From contig NZ_RZNH01000046.1 of assembly GCF_013141825.1 (NCBI RefSeq), forward strand, positions 1 to 43,591: DNA of 43,591 nucleotides, read 5' to 3'. Below the pieces are notes generated by a model. It was not told the origin of the DNA. It saw only the letters and a program-made list of their open reading frames with translations, and did no database searches. Positions 26,390 to 35,498 of this stretch are shown piece by piece (the stretch's first letter is position 1; every line of letters begins with the position of its first letter). A program made the position numbers and the translations under genes. Source of the stretch: Marinifilum caeruleilacunae (GTDB lineage: Bacteria > Bacteroidota > Bacteroidia > Bacteroidales > Marinifilaceae).

Positions 26390-28201
26390 ATGCAAATGCA
26401 GGCAATAAAAAACATATTTCTAGTTGTAATCTGTTGCTTTTCTATCCAGCTTAGTGCTCAGGAAACCATAGCTCAAACTTATTGTAATCCTTTAGATATC
26501 GACTATACCTATATGGTGTACAACTCGAGCCGGAATATTTCATATCGCTCGGGGGCGGATCCTGCGGTAGTAGAATTTCGAGGTGAATATTATATGTTTG
26601 TCACACGTTCCTTTGGTTATTGGCACTCTACAGATTTGGTAAACTGGAGCTTCATTAAGCCTGAACAATGGTTCTTTGAAGGATGTAATGCTCCAACTGC
26701 CTACAACTACAAAGATTCCCTGATTTATTTCGCGGGTGATCCGGCAGGTTATGGAAGTATTCTTTATACGGATGATCCGAAAAGTGGCAAATGGACACCA
26801 ACTGCATCCATAAGTAATAATCTTCAGGATTCGGAGTTATTCATTGATGACGATGGAAAAACGTATCTGTATTGGGGCTCATCAAATGTTTATCCTATAA
26901 AAGTTAAGCAATTGAATAAGGATGATCGAATGCTGGTTGTAGGTGAAACAAAAGAATTGATCAACTTGGTTGAAGAAGAGCATGGTTGGGAAAGATTTGG
27001 AGAGAATAACTTTCATCCAACCTTAAAGGAAGGTTATATGGAAGGAGCTTCGATGACCAAATACAATGGAAAATACTATCTGCAATATGCCGCTCCGGGG
27101 ACACAATTCAATGTATATGCCGATGGGGTATATATTGGCGAGACGCCTCTTGGTCCATTTAAATACATGAAAAGTAATCCCATGAGTTTTAAGCCCGGAG
27201 GTTTTACCAATGGAGCAGGACATGGAATCACTATGAAGCAGACCAACGGACAATATTGGCATTTTGCTACCATGGCATTGGCATCAAACTCGCATTGGGA
27301 ACGACGCTTGTGTATGTTTCCAACTTATTTTGACAAAGATGATTTGATGTATTCAAATACCCATTATGGGGATTATCCTCGTTATGCGCCCAATCATCCA
27401 ACTAAAGCAGGTCAGCACTGTGGATGGATGCTTTTATCCTATAAGGGGAAAACAAGTGTTTCATCCTCGAAAATGCAAATTAAGAAAAGTACTTCTACTG
27501 ATGATGATTATGTGATTACTGAGATGCCAGTGGTAAAAACTGATGATGAAAAGATTTTATCAGAAGTATTAACGGATGAGAGCCCCAAATCATTTTGGGT
27601 AGCCGATGCTAACGATGACAAGCAATGGGTGAATATAGAGATGGCTCAACCAGGAAAAATCTATGCCATTCAATTGAATTTTCATGATCATGAATCGGGC
27701 ATTTATACTCGTGTAGAAGGTTTGCGTCACCGTTTTACAATTGAGGCTTCGAATGATAACAAAAATTGGCAAACCGTAATTGATCGCAGCAAAAGTTATA
27801 AGGATTCTCCTAATGCTTATATGGTATTAAATCAACCAATAGATGCCAAATATGTGAGGTATAAAAATATTAAAGTACCAGGTGCAAATCTGGCTATGTC
27901 GGAAATAAGAGTCTTTGGGCTTGGACATGGAAAGAAACCATTGTCGGTTAAAGGATTTGCAATCAACAGACAAGAGGACAAGCGGGATATAGCCTTTTCG
28001 TGGAAACCTGTTAAAGGAGCACAAGGATATAATATTCGTTGGGGAATTGCACCAGACAAAATGTATCAATCCTGGATGCTTTATGAGGTAAATGAGCATT
28101 TCATGCGTTGTTTGGATCGAGATACTCCGTATTATTTCTCTATTGAAGCATTTAATGAGAATGGGATCTCGGAAAGAACAAAACCGATACTGGTGGAATA
28201 A
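26390..28201 (+). CDS. GH43-family hydrolase with F5/8C and Fn3 domains
   Basis: 603 residues with a signal peptide (IKNIFLVVICCFSIQLSAQ). The five-bladed GH43 fold (about 30-335) has candidate base Asp57 in SGADPAVVEF, pKa modulator Asp147 in LQDSELFIDDDGKTYLYWG and acid Glu218 in YMEGASMTKYNGKYYLQYA. Residues about 375-510 form an F5/8-type C (CBM32-like) domain (WVNIEMAQPGKIYAIQLNF, RHRFTIEASNDNKNWQTV, KYVRYKNIKV, SEIRVFGLG). The last 80 residues are a fibronectin-III domain (RDIAFSWKPVKGAQGYNIRW). GH43 enzymes act on arabinose, xylose or galactose side chains. The inserted GFTNGAGHGITM loop supplies the likely metal or substrate His. Specificity unknown. Confidence 0.85.
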   Translation: MQMQAIKNIFLVVICCFSIQLSAQETIAQTYCNPLDIDYTYMVYNSSRNISYRSGADPAVVEFRGEYYMFVTRSFGYWHSTDLVNWSFIKPEQWFFEGCNAPTAYNYKDSLIYFAGDPAGYGSILYTDDPKSGKWTPTASISNNLQDSELFIDDDGKTYLYWGSSNVYPIKVKQLNKDDRMLVVGETKELINLVEEEHGWERFGENNFHPTLKEGYMEGASMTKYNGKYYLQYAAPGTQFNVYADGVYIGETPLGPFKYMKSNPMSFKPGGFTNGAGHGITMKQTNGQYWHFATMALASNSHWERRLCMFPTYFDKDDLMYSNTHYGDYPRYAPNHPTKAGQHCGWMLLSYKGKTSVSSSKMQIKKSTSTDDDYVITEMPVVKTDDEKILSEVLTDESPKSFWVADANDDKQWVNIEMAQPGKIYAIQLNFHDHESGIYTRVEGLRHRFTIEASNDNKNWQTVIDRSKSYKDSPNAYMVLNQPIDAKYVRYKNIKVPGANLAMSEIRVFGLGHGKKPLSVKGFAINRQEDKRDIAFSWKPVKGAQGYNIRWGIAPDKMYQSWMLYEVNEHFMRCLDRDTPYYFSIEAFNENGISERTKPILVE

Positions 28202-28240
28202 AATGAGACATGTGTGTTCTTTCCACTTCAATACTTTAAA

Positions 28241-28270
28241 GAACCACGAATTGCACAAATTTCACAAATG
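28241..28270. repeat. CACGAATTGCACAAATTTCACAAAT-type intergenic repeat tract
   Basis: A short run of CACRAAT-like units spaced eight to ten bases apart lies in the 185-base gap before the GH2 gene. Similar tracts recur between genes in many Bacteroidota genomes (recollection). A hairpin GGCTTTTT / AAAAAAGC follows at once. No exact promoter consensus is seen in this gap. Confidence 0.35.
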
Positions 28271-28386
28271 GCTTTTTAAAAAAAAAGCAAATTAATCCTT
28301 CAGGATTTAGATTAGTGCAATAAGTTTATTTTGAGATGATTTAATTGGTTTAAAACTTATTAATAATACGATTTGATTTAGAAAAC

Positions 28387-31014
28387 ATGGGTAGAATTCT
28401 TCTAATATTACTCTTACTTTCATTTCATGTACAGATTGGTAAGGCAATAAATTCTTACACAATAAATGAAAATTGGCAATTTGCTTTGGAAGGTAAAGCA
28501 TGGAAAACTGTTAATTTACCACATACCTGGAATGCAGAAGATGCATTTGGTGATCAGGCTTATTACAGGGGAACAGGAATCTATAAGAAAAAGTTAAGTA
28601 TAGACTCGGCCCAAGTCTCTAAAGCATTGTTCATTCAATTTGATGGAGTTAATGCTTTCGCAGATTTATTTATAAATGATCAGTTTGTGGGGCAGCATAT
28701 AGGTGGCTATACTGCATTTAGATTTGATATCTCAAACTTTGTACATATTGGTGAGAATGATGTAAAACTGATTGTTAACAATGAATTGAATCCCAATTAT
28801 CCTCCTTTGGATGGAGATTTTACCATGTTTGGTGGGATCTACAGAGATGCACAATTAATTGAGGCCAATAAGCTTCATATTGATTTGGACAACTTGTCTT
28901 CATCAGGTGTTTTTATCCGTCAGAAAAATGTTAGTGAGAAGAATGCCGACATTTTTATTACAAGCAAAATTGTTAATAAAAGCGAATTTGCGAAAGTTGC
29001 AGAATTAAGAGCCAGAATTATGGATGCCAACAATCAGGTGGTATCTACATATTCGAAAAAGATCAAAATAAAGCCCAATGATCAGCTTGCTATTGAAGGC
29101 AAGCTTTCATCGCTGAAAAATCCTAAGCTTTGGTCACCCGATCAACCATACTTGTATAAGATTATAGTTGAATTGTATGATGAGGACAATCAGGAATTGG
29201 ACAGTAGGATTGAACCTCTTGGGATTCGTTGGTTTTCTGTTGATCCTGACAAAGGTTTTTACTTAAATGGAAAAGCTTTAAAGTTGGTTGGGGTTAATCG
29301 ACACCAGGATTTCTTTGGTTATGGAAATGCTGTGCCAGATGAGGCACATTTAAAAGATATGCGACTCATTAAGGAAATGGGAAGTAATTTTTTACGAATT
29401 GCGCATTATCCGCAAGACAAAATGATATTGGAGGAGTGTGATCGTTTGGGGATTTTGTGTTGTGTTGAGGTACCTTTGAATAATAAGAATAATGTATTCT
29501 CTGATGAATATTGGCAAAATTCCATGTTGCGTCAACAAGAGATGGTGCGTCAGTCATTTAATCATCCTTCCATTGTGATTTGGGCCATGCTTAATGAATG
29601 TTTGTTGCGCACCAAATTACGACCTCCTTACGATCCCGAGGATGAGTATTTGAAGAAAACAGGAGAATTTGCAGCAGCGATAAATTCCTTGCTAAAAGAA
29701 GAAGATGAGGACCGTTTGACGATGATTGTGAATAGTGAAAAACCTGACATTCATTTGGCGGCTGGAACTGGATTAACACCAGATATCATTGGTTGGAACC
29801 TTTATCATTGTTGGTATGGAGAAGAGAAATTCGATAACACATTGAATGATTTTATTACTCGCATGCATCAGCAATTTCCTGCGAAAGGATTGATGATCAC
29901 GGAGTACGGAGCCGGGGCTGATCCACGAATTAGCTGCGAAGATCCACACCGATGGGATTTTAGTCGTGAGTATCAGGTTAAAGTTCACAAGCATTTTATG
30001 GAAACAATACTCGGTAGAGAAGATGTAATGGGTGGTGAAGTCTGGAATTTTGCCGATTTTGCCTCAGGCGTTCGTCAGGATACCGATCCAAATATCAATT
30101 CTAAAGGATTAATGACGCATGATAGAATTCCAAAGGACGCTTACCATTATTACCATGTAATGCTATCGGATAAACCTATTGTGCGAATTGCTTCAGGTGA
30201 GTACAAACAACGAATAGGAATCGAAGATAAAACTGGAGCTGAAACATGTACACAAAAAATTGAAGTGTTTGGAAAAGGAGGAGATATCAAGCTTACTATA
30301 AACGGAAAACTTATTGGAACTAAAACACCTGATCAGCACAATTCGGCCGTTTTTAAGGTGCCTTTTATAAATGGTTTAAACCAATTGGAAGCCAAATGTG
30401 GAGATGTTGCCGATATGGTAGATATTCACTTCAATTTAGTTCCGTTCGATTTGGATTTATATGCAGGCAAAATAAATATTTCCGTAGGTGATCACCGTCA
30501 GTTTGTTTCTAGAGAGCCAGCAGGTCAAGCATTTGTTCCAGAAAAGGAATATACACCTGGATCTTGGGGCTATATTGGAGGTAAGGCAATCATAAAAAAT
30601 GGACTTCCATCAGTAGGAACTGCCTTAAACATATACAGAACCAAGGATGATCCACTTTATCAAAGCCATAGAGAGGATATTCAGGCTTTTCAGTTTGATG
30701 TGAATCCTGGATATTTTGAAATTAATCTTCTGTTTATGGAGCCAAATACAAAACTCAAGAAAAAGCCTTTGGTTTATGAATTGGGAAAAGGCAGAAAACG
30801 AAAAGAAAAGCTTGAAAAAAGAGTGTTTGATGTATTAGTGAATGGAATGCTAGTTCTGAAAAATTTCAACATTGTGGAAGAGGCTGGAGCCAGATCGGCA
30901 ATGGAAAAAAAGATCAATGTTGAAGTGAAGAATGATAAAGGAATTAGAATAGAGTTTGTTTCAGTTGAAGGATCAACAATATTAAGTGGAATAAGTTTGA
31001 GAAAAATCAGATAA
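28387..31014 (+). CDS. GH2-family glycoside hydrolase with C-terminal malectin-like domain
   Basis: 875 residues with a signal peptide (MGRILLILLLLSFHVQIGKA). Sugar-binding jelly roll (WKTVNLPHTWNAEDAFG, GTGIYKKKL, LFINDQFVGQHIGGYTAF), Ig-like domain, then a TIM barrel with LVGVNRHQDFFGYGNAVPDE, SNFLRIAHYPQD, acid/base Glu404 in VIWAMLNECL and nucleophile Glu506 in MITEYGAGAD. After about residue 690 comes a malectin-like domain (NISVGDHRQFVSREPAGQAF, YTPGSWGYIGG, ending FVSVEGSTILSGISLRKI) that may bind glycan. GH2 with this layout is usually beta-galactosidase or beta-glucuronidase; which one cannot be told here. The gap to GH43 is 185 bases and to the sulfatase 10 bases. Confidence 0.88.
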   Translation: MGRILLILLLLSFHVQIGKAINSYTINENWQFALEGKAWKTVNLPHTWNAEDAFGDQAYYRGTGIYKKKLSIDSAQVSKALFIQFDGVNAFADLFINDQFVGQHIGGYTAFRFDISNFVHIGENDVKLIVNNELNPNYPPLDGDFTMFGGIYRDAQLIEANKLHIDLDNLSSSGVFIRQKNVSEKNADIFITSKIVNKSEFAKVAELRARIMDANNQVVSTYSKKIKIKPNDQLAIEGKLSSLKNPKLWSPDQPYLYKIIVELYDEDNQELDSRIEPLGIRWFSVDPDKGFYLNGKALKLVGVNRHQDFFGYGNAVPDEAHLKDMRLIKEMGSNFLRIAHYPQDKMILEECDRLGILCCVEVPLNNKNNVFSDEYWQNSMLRQQEMVRQSFNHPSIVIWAMLNECLLRTKLRPPYDPEDEYLKKTGEFAAAINSLLKEEDEDRLTMIVNSEKPDIHLAAGTGLTPDIIGWNLYHCWYGEEKFDNTLNDFITRMHQQFPAKGLMITEYGAGADPRISCEDPHRWDFSREYQVKVHKHFMETILGREDVMGGEVWNFADFASGVRQDTDPNINSKGLMTHDRIPKDAYHYYHVMLSDKPIVRIASGEYKQRIGIEDKTGAETCTQKIEVFGKGGDIKLTINGKLIGTKTPDQHNSAVFKVPFINGLNQLEAKCGDVADMVDIHFNLVPFDLDLYAGKINISVGDHRQFVSREPAGQAFVPEKEYTPGSWGYIGGKAIIKNGLPSVGTALNIYRTKDDPLYQSHREDIQAFQFDVNPGYFEINLLFMEPNTKLKKKPLVYELGKGRKRKEKLEKRVFDVLVNGMLVLKNFNIVEEAGARSAMEKKINVEVKNDKGIRIEFVSVEGSTILSGISLRKIR

Positions 31015-31024
31015 TTATTAAGAT

Positions 31025-32596
31025 ATGAGATATTTAATTTGTGCTTTATTACCAATATTACTGTTTTCCTGTAAAGAAAAAGCAGTTGATCAACGTCCTA
31101 ATATTCTGTTTATTATGTCGGATGATCATGCATATCAGGCCATTAGTGCTTATGATACAAGTTTAACACAAACTCCAAATATTGATCGCATTGCTACCGA
31201 CGGAATTAAATTTACAAATGCCTGTGTTACCAATTCAATTTGTGCACCATCAAGAGCTGTAATTCTTACTGGGAAACACAGTCATTTAAATGGGAAAATT
31301 GATAATCGATTCCCATTTGATACTACTCAAGTAACTTTCCCTCAAATTCTACAAGAAGCAGGTTATCAAACCGCCATGTTTGGAAAATTGCATTTTGGAA
31401 ACAACCCTAAAGGATTCGACCAATTTAGAATCCTTGATGATCAGGGAAGTTATTATGCACCTGATTTTTTCACAGCTCACGAGGGAAAAATAAACATTAA
31501 AGGTTACACTACCGATTTAATTACTGATATGACCATTGATTGGCTGGAAAATGATCGTGATGAAACCAAACCTTTTTTGTTAATGTATTTGCACAAAGCG
31601 CCACACAGAGAGTGGTTTCCAGCTCCAAGACATCAAGCGGAATTCACTTCAAAGACATTTAAAGAACCAGAAACTTTGTTTGATACATTCGAAACTCGAG
31701 GAACTGCTGCTCGCACAGCAGAAATGAACTTGGTGAAACACATGAACTATGCAGGCGATTCTAAGATTTATCCCGAAGTTATGGATGCATTGGGTATTCC
31801 GGAATATATGAAATGGGATAAATCAGCTTTCCAGAAAGAGTATAACCGAATGACTGAAGAGGAGAGAGCATCATGGGATAAACACTACCAACCAATTAAT
31901 GAAGAATTCAAAAAGGCTTATCCAAATATGAATGAAACAGATTTGATGCACTGGCGATATCAGCGTTACATGCAGGATTACTTTGGTTGCATTGCTGCTG
32001 TAGACGAAGGAGTAGGGAGAGTATTGGATTATCTCGATAACAACGATTTGGATGACAATACCATTGTTGTTTACACATCTGATCAGGGCTTTTACCTTGG
32101 TGAACACGGGTGGTTCGATAAGCGCTTCGCATACAATGAATCATTTAAAACACCATTGCTGATTAAATGGCCAAATGTGATAAAATCAGGAATTACCAAT
32201 ACTCAAATGGTGCAAAACTTAGACTTTGCACAAACTTTTCTTGAAGCTGCAGGAATTACACCTCCTAAAGATATGCAAGGAGAGAGTTTGCTGCCATTGT
32301 TCAAAGGTCAATCAGAAGGGTTCAGAGATGCCGTGTATTACCATTACTATGAGTATCCATCGATTCATATGGTGAAACGTCATTACGCAACTGTAACCGA
32401 AGAATATAAGTTAATACATTTCTACAACGATGTTGATGAATGGGAACTGTATGATCGCAAAAAAGATCCGAAAGAAATGAATAATGTGTACGATAAAGCG
32501 GATTATGCTGATATCGTAAAAGACATGAAGAAAAAGCTAATAGAAATTCAGAAACACTATAAAGACTTTGAGAGACTGAAATACTCTCAACCATAG
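31025..32596 (+). CDS. Type I (S1) sulfatase lipoprotein
   Basis: 523 residues with a lipoprotein signal (MRYLICALLPILLFSC, Cys16). S1 sulfatase features: metal-binding RPNILFIMSDDHAYQAISAY, the maturation motif Cys73-Ala-Pro-Ser-Arg77 (Cys converted to formylglycine by an anaerobic or aerobic maturase not in this window), TGKHSHLNGK, TAMFGKLHFG, HKAPHREWF and the late DDNTIVVYTSDQGFYLGEHG metal site. The C-terminus (about 425-523) is the DUF4976-type subdomain. It removes sulfate esters, implying a sulfated sugar in the PUL substrate. Last gene of the locus; a terminator follows. Confidence 0.93.
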   Translation: MRYLICALLPILLFSCKEKAVDQRPNILFIMSDDHAYQAISAYDTSLTQTPNIDRIATDGIKFTNACVTNSICAPSRAVILTGKHSHLNGKIDNRFPFDTTQVTFPQILQEAGYQTAMFGKLHFGNNPKGFDQFRILDDQGSYYAPDFFTAHEGKINIKGYTTDLITDMTIDWLENDRDETKPFLLMYLHKAPHREWFPAPRHQAEFTSKTFKEPETLFDTFETRGTAARTAEMNLVKHMNYAGDSKIYPEVMDALGIPEYMKWDKSAFQKEYNRMTEEERASWDKHYQPINEEFKKAYPNMNETDLMHWRYQRYMQDYFGCIAAVDEGVGRVLDYLDNNDLDDNTIVVYTSDQGFYLGEHGWFDKRFAYNESFKTPLLIKWPNVIKSGITNTQMVQNLDFAQTFLEAAGITPPKDMQGESLLPLFKGQSEGFRDAVYYHYYEYPSIHMVKRHYATVTEEYKLIHFYNDVDEWELYDRKKDPKEMNNVYDKADYADIVKDMKKKLIEIQKHYKDFERLKYSQP

Positions 32597-32638
32597 ATAG
32601 ATTAGTACGGGCCTTAGGTTCAAATTTGATTTAGAAAG

Positions 32639-32674
32639 AAATCCTAATCTCATTATTGCGATTAGGATTTTGTT
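32639..32674 (+). terminator. Terminator at the end of the PUL
   Basis: An 11-bp stem (AAATCCTAATC / GATTAGGATTT) with a 10-base loop is followed by TTGTTAT, 43 bases after the sulfatase stop. Confidence 0.8.
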
Positions 32675-32746
32675 ATATTAAAAGAAATCGCTTTAATGTG
32701 ATTCTATTTGGTACCTAATAGGTATCTATTTTTGAATTAATATCGA

Positions 32747-32796
32747 GTAAAATTAAACAACAACACCCTCAAATCAAACGATTTGAGGGTGTTGTT
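32747..32796 (-). terminator. Terminator of ssrA
   Basis: A perfect 16-bp inverted repeat (AACAACACCCTCAAAT at 32759-32774 with its complement at 32781-32796) has a 6-base loop. On the minus strand it is followed by GTTTAATTTT and starts 8 bases beyond the tmRNA 3' end. Confidence 0.9.
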
Positions 32797-32804
32797 ATAT
32801 TAAG

Positions 32805-33205
32805 TGGAGCTGCAGGGAATCGAACCCTGGTCCAAACATGCGACCAATAGGCTTTCTACATGCTTAGTGATTTATTAATTTTCGACTAAGGATAGGGAAA
32901 GCACACCCGAGACCTTAGCTTATCTTCTAAATTTCGCGAACTCCCCGAAGCTTGAAGTTAGCTAACCCTGAATTGCCAGCATCCCATATACTTACCGGAA
33001 CAAGGTGGAACCATAAGCGGGATGTCTCGTCGCAGCAACCTTGTGCCGCAATAAAGCTTTAATCTACTATGATTCGATTAAGCAGCAAGAGCGTAATTAT
33101 TTTCGCCAATTAAAAAGTGTGAGATCCGATATTTACGAGCTGGAATCACAACGCTCGACATGCTTACATATCAATTCTACATGCTGTCAAAACCACGTCA
33201 GCCCC
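32805..33205 (-). ncRNA. ssrA: tmRNA (transfer-messenger RNA)
   Basis: Read on the minus strand it begins GGGGCTGACGTGGTTTTGAC, the usual tmRNA 5' end, and ends GGTTCGATTCCCTGCAGCTCC plus discriminator A, giving the T arm and a 7-bp acceptor stem with the 5' end. The tag frame at 33107-33078 reads GENNYALAA followed by TAA, which is the typical ALAA proteolysis tag. The 3' CCA is not encoded (CTTA follows the discriminator) and must be added. tmRNA with SmpB frees stalled ribosomes. It is transcribed alone, from a promoter at 33217-33247 to a hairpin at 32759-32796. Confidence 0.97.
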
Positions 33206-33216
33206 TAGAATTCATG

Positions 33217-33247
33217 CAAAATTAGTAAAAAACCATTAGCTACTAAA
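33217..33247 (-). promoter_or_regulatory. ssrA promoter
   Basis: On the minus strand TTTA (33247-33244), a 19-base spacer and TAATTTTG (33224-33217) give an exact TAnnTTTG -7 element and a near-consensus -33. The mature RNA 5' end lies 11 bases downstream of the -7 box. Confidence 0.65.
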
Positions 33248-33460
33248 TATATTACCATAGAAATGAAGCGAATGTTTCAATTTTTCTTACATAATTCACC
33301 TATCATCTTCAAAATCAGCAAGCCATATAGATGTTAAAAATTTAATGAAAATTCTTATTTCTGTTAAATGTTTATTAAATTTAAATAAGCATAGTGATAT
33401 TTCCTGAAAGAGAACATATCCTGAGCCTTTGCCCAATTCTCACACCTAAAATACTAGCAT

Positions 33461-34693
33461 ATGAAAAACAGAATTCGAGTAGGAGTACTAAGGGAAACAA
33501 AGAATCCGCCTGACAGAAGGGTAGCCATTCCACCTGCAACAGGTTTGAAAATTCTGGACAAATTTCCCAATGTGAGTATTTTTATACAGCCCAGCGATAT
33601 TCGCTGTTTTACCGATTCTGAGTATCGTGAACAAGGGTATTTCCTAACCGAAGACCTTAGGGAATGCGATATATTAATTGGTGTGAAAGAGGTAAATATT
33701 CCAACATTAATTCCCAATAAAACCTACTTGTTTTTCTCTCATACTGCAAAAGAGCAAGCGCACAATCGTGAATTATTGCGGCAGGTCATTAAAAGAAATA
33801 TCACTTTAGTGGATTACGAATACCTGACCAATGTGGCCGGCAAACGTTTGGTTGCGTTTGGACATTGGGCCGGTGTGGTAGGTGCATATAAGGCCTTACG
33901 TGCAAGAGGGATGAGGACCGACTTTTTCGATTTGCCTCCTGCCAGAACCTGTTTGGACATGGACGAAATGTACGAGCATCTAAAAAAGATAAGGCTTAAG
34001 CCAATTAAAATTCTGATTACAGGTGGGGGAAGGGTAGCCATGGGAGCCATGCAAACCATTCGTATACTAAACCTAAAGGAAGTAAGTGCTGATGAATTTT
34101 TACATACCGAATACGATGAGCCTGTGGTTTGCAGAATCGATCCCGATCAGTATGTGGAGCGAATTGATGGTTCGGAATTTGATATGCAGCACTTTGTAAA
34201 ACATCCGGAAATGTATCGTTCTACCTTCAAAAAGTTTTCGAAGGTTAGCGATTTATATATTGCTTGCCATTACTGGGATCCAAAAGCGCCAAAATTTTTA
34301 ACGCCCGATGATTACAAAGAGGATGATTTCAGAATTTCGGTAATTGCCGATGTAAGTTGTGATATTGATGGTCCACTTCCATCAACCTTACGACCATCGA
34401 CAATAGCTTCATCATTTTATGGATACGATCGATTTAGCGAGGAGGAAACAATTCCTTTTGTCGACCGACGAAATGTAACCGTAATGGCAGTAGATAATTT
34501 ACCTGGTGAGTTACCACGAGATTCTTCTATTGATTTTGGAGAAGCTTTGGCTGAAAATGTTTATGAAGCCTTGTTTGGCGATGATCCCGATGGAATTCTG
34601 GAAAGAGCTACGATAGCCAAAGGAGGAAAACTCACAAAACATTTTGCCTACTTGCAAGATTACCTGGAAGGAAAAGATGCCGTTACAGTATAA
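33461..34693 (+). CDS. Alanine dehydrogenase / saccharopine dehydrogenase-type NAD(P) oxidoreductase
   Basis: 410 residues with no signal peptide. It belongs to the AlaDH/PNT superfamily: N-terminal RVGVLRETKNPPDRRVAIPP, LVDYEYLTNVAGKRLVAFGHWAGVVGA (substrate-binding block), and the Rossmann loop ILITGGGRVAMGAMQTIR (about 188-205), here GGGxVAxGA rather than the AlaDH GxGxxG. YIACHYWDPKAPKFLT, VIADVSCDIDGPLPSTLRPS and VTVMAVDNLPGELPRDSS resemble the lysine-forming saccharopine dehydrogenase (LYS1-like) branch more than true AlaDH. The reaction is probably reversible oxidation of an amino-acid-type substrate; the substrate is uncertain. Monocistronic, ended by a shared hairpin. Confidence 0.75.
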   Translation: MKNRIRVGVLRETKNPPDRRVAIPPATGLKILDKFPNVSIFIQPSDIRCFTDSEYREQGYFLTEDLRECDILIGVKEVNIPTLIPNKTYLFFSHTAKEQAHNRELLRQVIKRNITLVDYEYLTNVAGKRLVAFGHWAGVVGAYKALRARGMRTDFFDLPPARTCLDMDEMYEHLKKIRLKPIKILITGGGRVAMGAMQTIRILNLKEVSADEFLHTEYDEPVVCRIDPDQYVERIDGSEFDMQHFVKHPEMYRSTFKKFSKVSDLYIACHYWDPKAPKFLTPDDYKEDDFRISVIADVSCDIDGPLPSTLRPSTIASSFYGYDRFSEEETIPFVDRRNVTVMAVDNLPGELPRDSSIDFGEALAENVYEALFGDDPDGILERATIAKGGKLTKHFAYLQDYLEGKDAVTV

Positions 34694-34695
34694 AA

Positions 34696-34728
34696 AAAAG
34701 ACCAAATGAATGTTCATTTGGTCTTTTT
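34696..34728. terminator. Bidirectional terminator between the oxidoreductase gene and rpe
   Basis: AAAAGACCAAATGA pairs with TCATTTGGTCTTTT across a 4-base loop, with A-run before and T-run after. It serves the plus-strand gene and the minus-strand rpe, whose stop codons lie within a few bases on each side. Confidence 0.9.
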
Positions 34729-34733
34729 GTATC

Positions 34734-35384
34734 TTATAAATTCTTCAAATTCGATATGGTTTCTGTTGGGTTATTGGCCCCAAAAACAAAGCTACCTGCA
34801 ACCAGCGCATCGGCCCCGGCTTCCAGTAATTTTTTTCCCGTGTTTAGGTTTACACCACCATCAACTTCAATAATGGTATTGGCATTTTGTCCGGTAATCA
34901 TTTGTTTCAATTGAGTCACTTTTTTGTAAGTGTTTTCAATAAAGCTTTGTCCTCCAAAGCCAGGATTAACACTCATCAATAGCACCAAATCAAGATCCTG
35001 AATAATGTCTTCAAGAACCGATACTGAAGTGTGCGGATTTAAGGAAACACCAGCTTTCATGCCATGTTGCTTGATATTTTGAATGGTTCGGTGCAAGTGC
35101 GTACATGCTTCGTAGTGAACGGTCAAATAATCAGCGCCAGCTTTCTGAAAAGCTTCAACATATCTGTCCGGATCAACAATCATTAAATGTACATCCAAAG
35201 GTTTTTCGGCAATTTTATTAATTTGTTGAACAACAGGTAATCCGTAAGAGATGTTAGGAACGAACACGCCGTCCATAATATCAAGGTGAAACCAATCGGC
35301 TTCGCTTTTATTAACCATCTCAATATCGGCTTTCAGGTTGGTGAAATCGGCAGATAATAAGGATGGTGAAATAATTGTTTGCAT
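34734..35384 (-). CDS. rpe: Ribulose-phosphate 3-epimerase
   Basis: 216 residues. It interconverts ribulose 5-phosphate and xylulose 5-phosphate in the pentose phosphate pathway in the cytoplasm. Diagnostic motifs: ISPSLLSADFTNLKADI at the start, WFHLDIMDGVFVPNISYG (metal-binding His and catalytic Asp), PLDVHLMIVDPDRYVEAF, LLMSVNPGFGGQSFIENT and IIEVDGGVN (second catalytic Asp), then AGADALVAGSFVFG. The length is standard for the family. A -7 element lies just upstream at 35414-35421, and the gene shares a terminator with the converging oxidoreductase gene. Confidence 0.97.
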   Translation of the reverse strand: MQTIISPSLLSADFTNLKADIEMVNKSEADWFHLDIMDGVFVPNISYGLPVVQQINKIAEKPLDVHLMIVDPDRYVEAFQKAGADYLTVHYEACTHLHRTIQNIKQHGMKAGVSLNPHTSVSVLEDIIQDLDLVLLMSVNPGFGGQSFIENTYKKVTQLKQMITGQNANTIIEVDGGVNLNTGKKLLEAGADALVAGSFVFGANNPTETISNLKNL

Positions 35385-35413
35385 TTGATTGTTTAATTTG
35401 TATTTATTTGGCG

Positions 35414-35421
35414 CAAAGATA
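35414..35421 (-). promoter_or_regulatory. Candidate -7 element of rpe
   Basis: On the minus strand it reads TATCTTTG, an exact TAnnTTTG, 29 bases before the rpe ATG. The -33 position reads TTTC, a weak match at 21 bases. It directly follows the rpoD terminator. Confidence 0.5.
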
Positions 35422-35424
35422 TAA

Positions 35425-35471
35425 TTAAAAAAGGATAAGAGAGAAATGTAGAAATTTTTCCCTTATCCTTT
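35425..35471 (-). terminator. Terminator of rpoD
   Basis: On the minus strand AAAGGATAAG pairs with CTTATCCTTT and is followed by TTTAATT. It begins 28 bases beyond the rpoD stop and its far end abuts the rpe promoter. Confidence 0.75.
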
Positions 35472-35498
35472 CAATATCTTATAATACAAGAAATGGAC

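Noticed and set aside
27827-28258. 143-codon minus-strand frame across the GH43 3' end
   Set aside because: Antisense to the F5/8C and Fn3 domains, with no recognisable domain and no promoter.
28272-28320. Terminator between GH43 and GH2 (GGCTTTTT / AAAAAAGC and AATCCTTCAGGATT)
   Set aside because: The stems are short and AT-only or have a 2-base loop, and no T-run follows, so I cannot call it.
32805-32840. tRNA-like 3' end as a separate tRNA gene or attachment site
   Set aside because: It is the tRNA-like domain of ssrA. No integrase gene or second copy of the 3' end is seen nearby, so there is no evidence for an inserted island.
32759-33205. Possible CRISPR or attenuator because of dense inverted repeats
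   Set aside because: All the structure is explained by tmRNA and its terminator: the tag frame, both ends and the acceptor stem are present.
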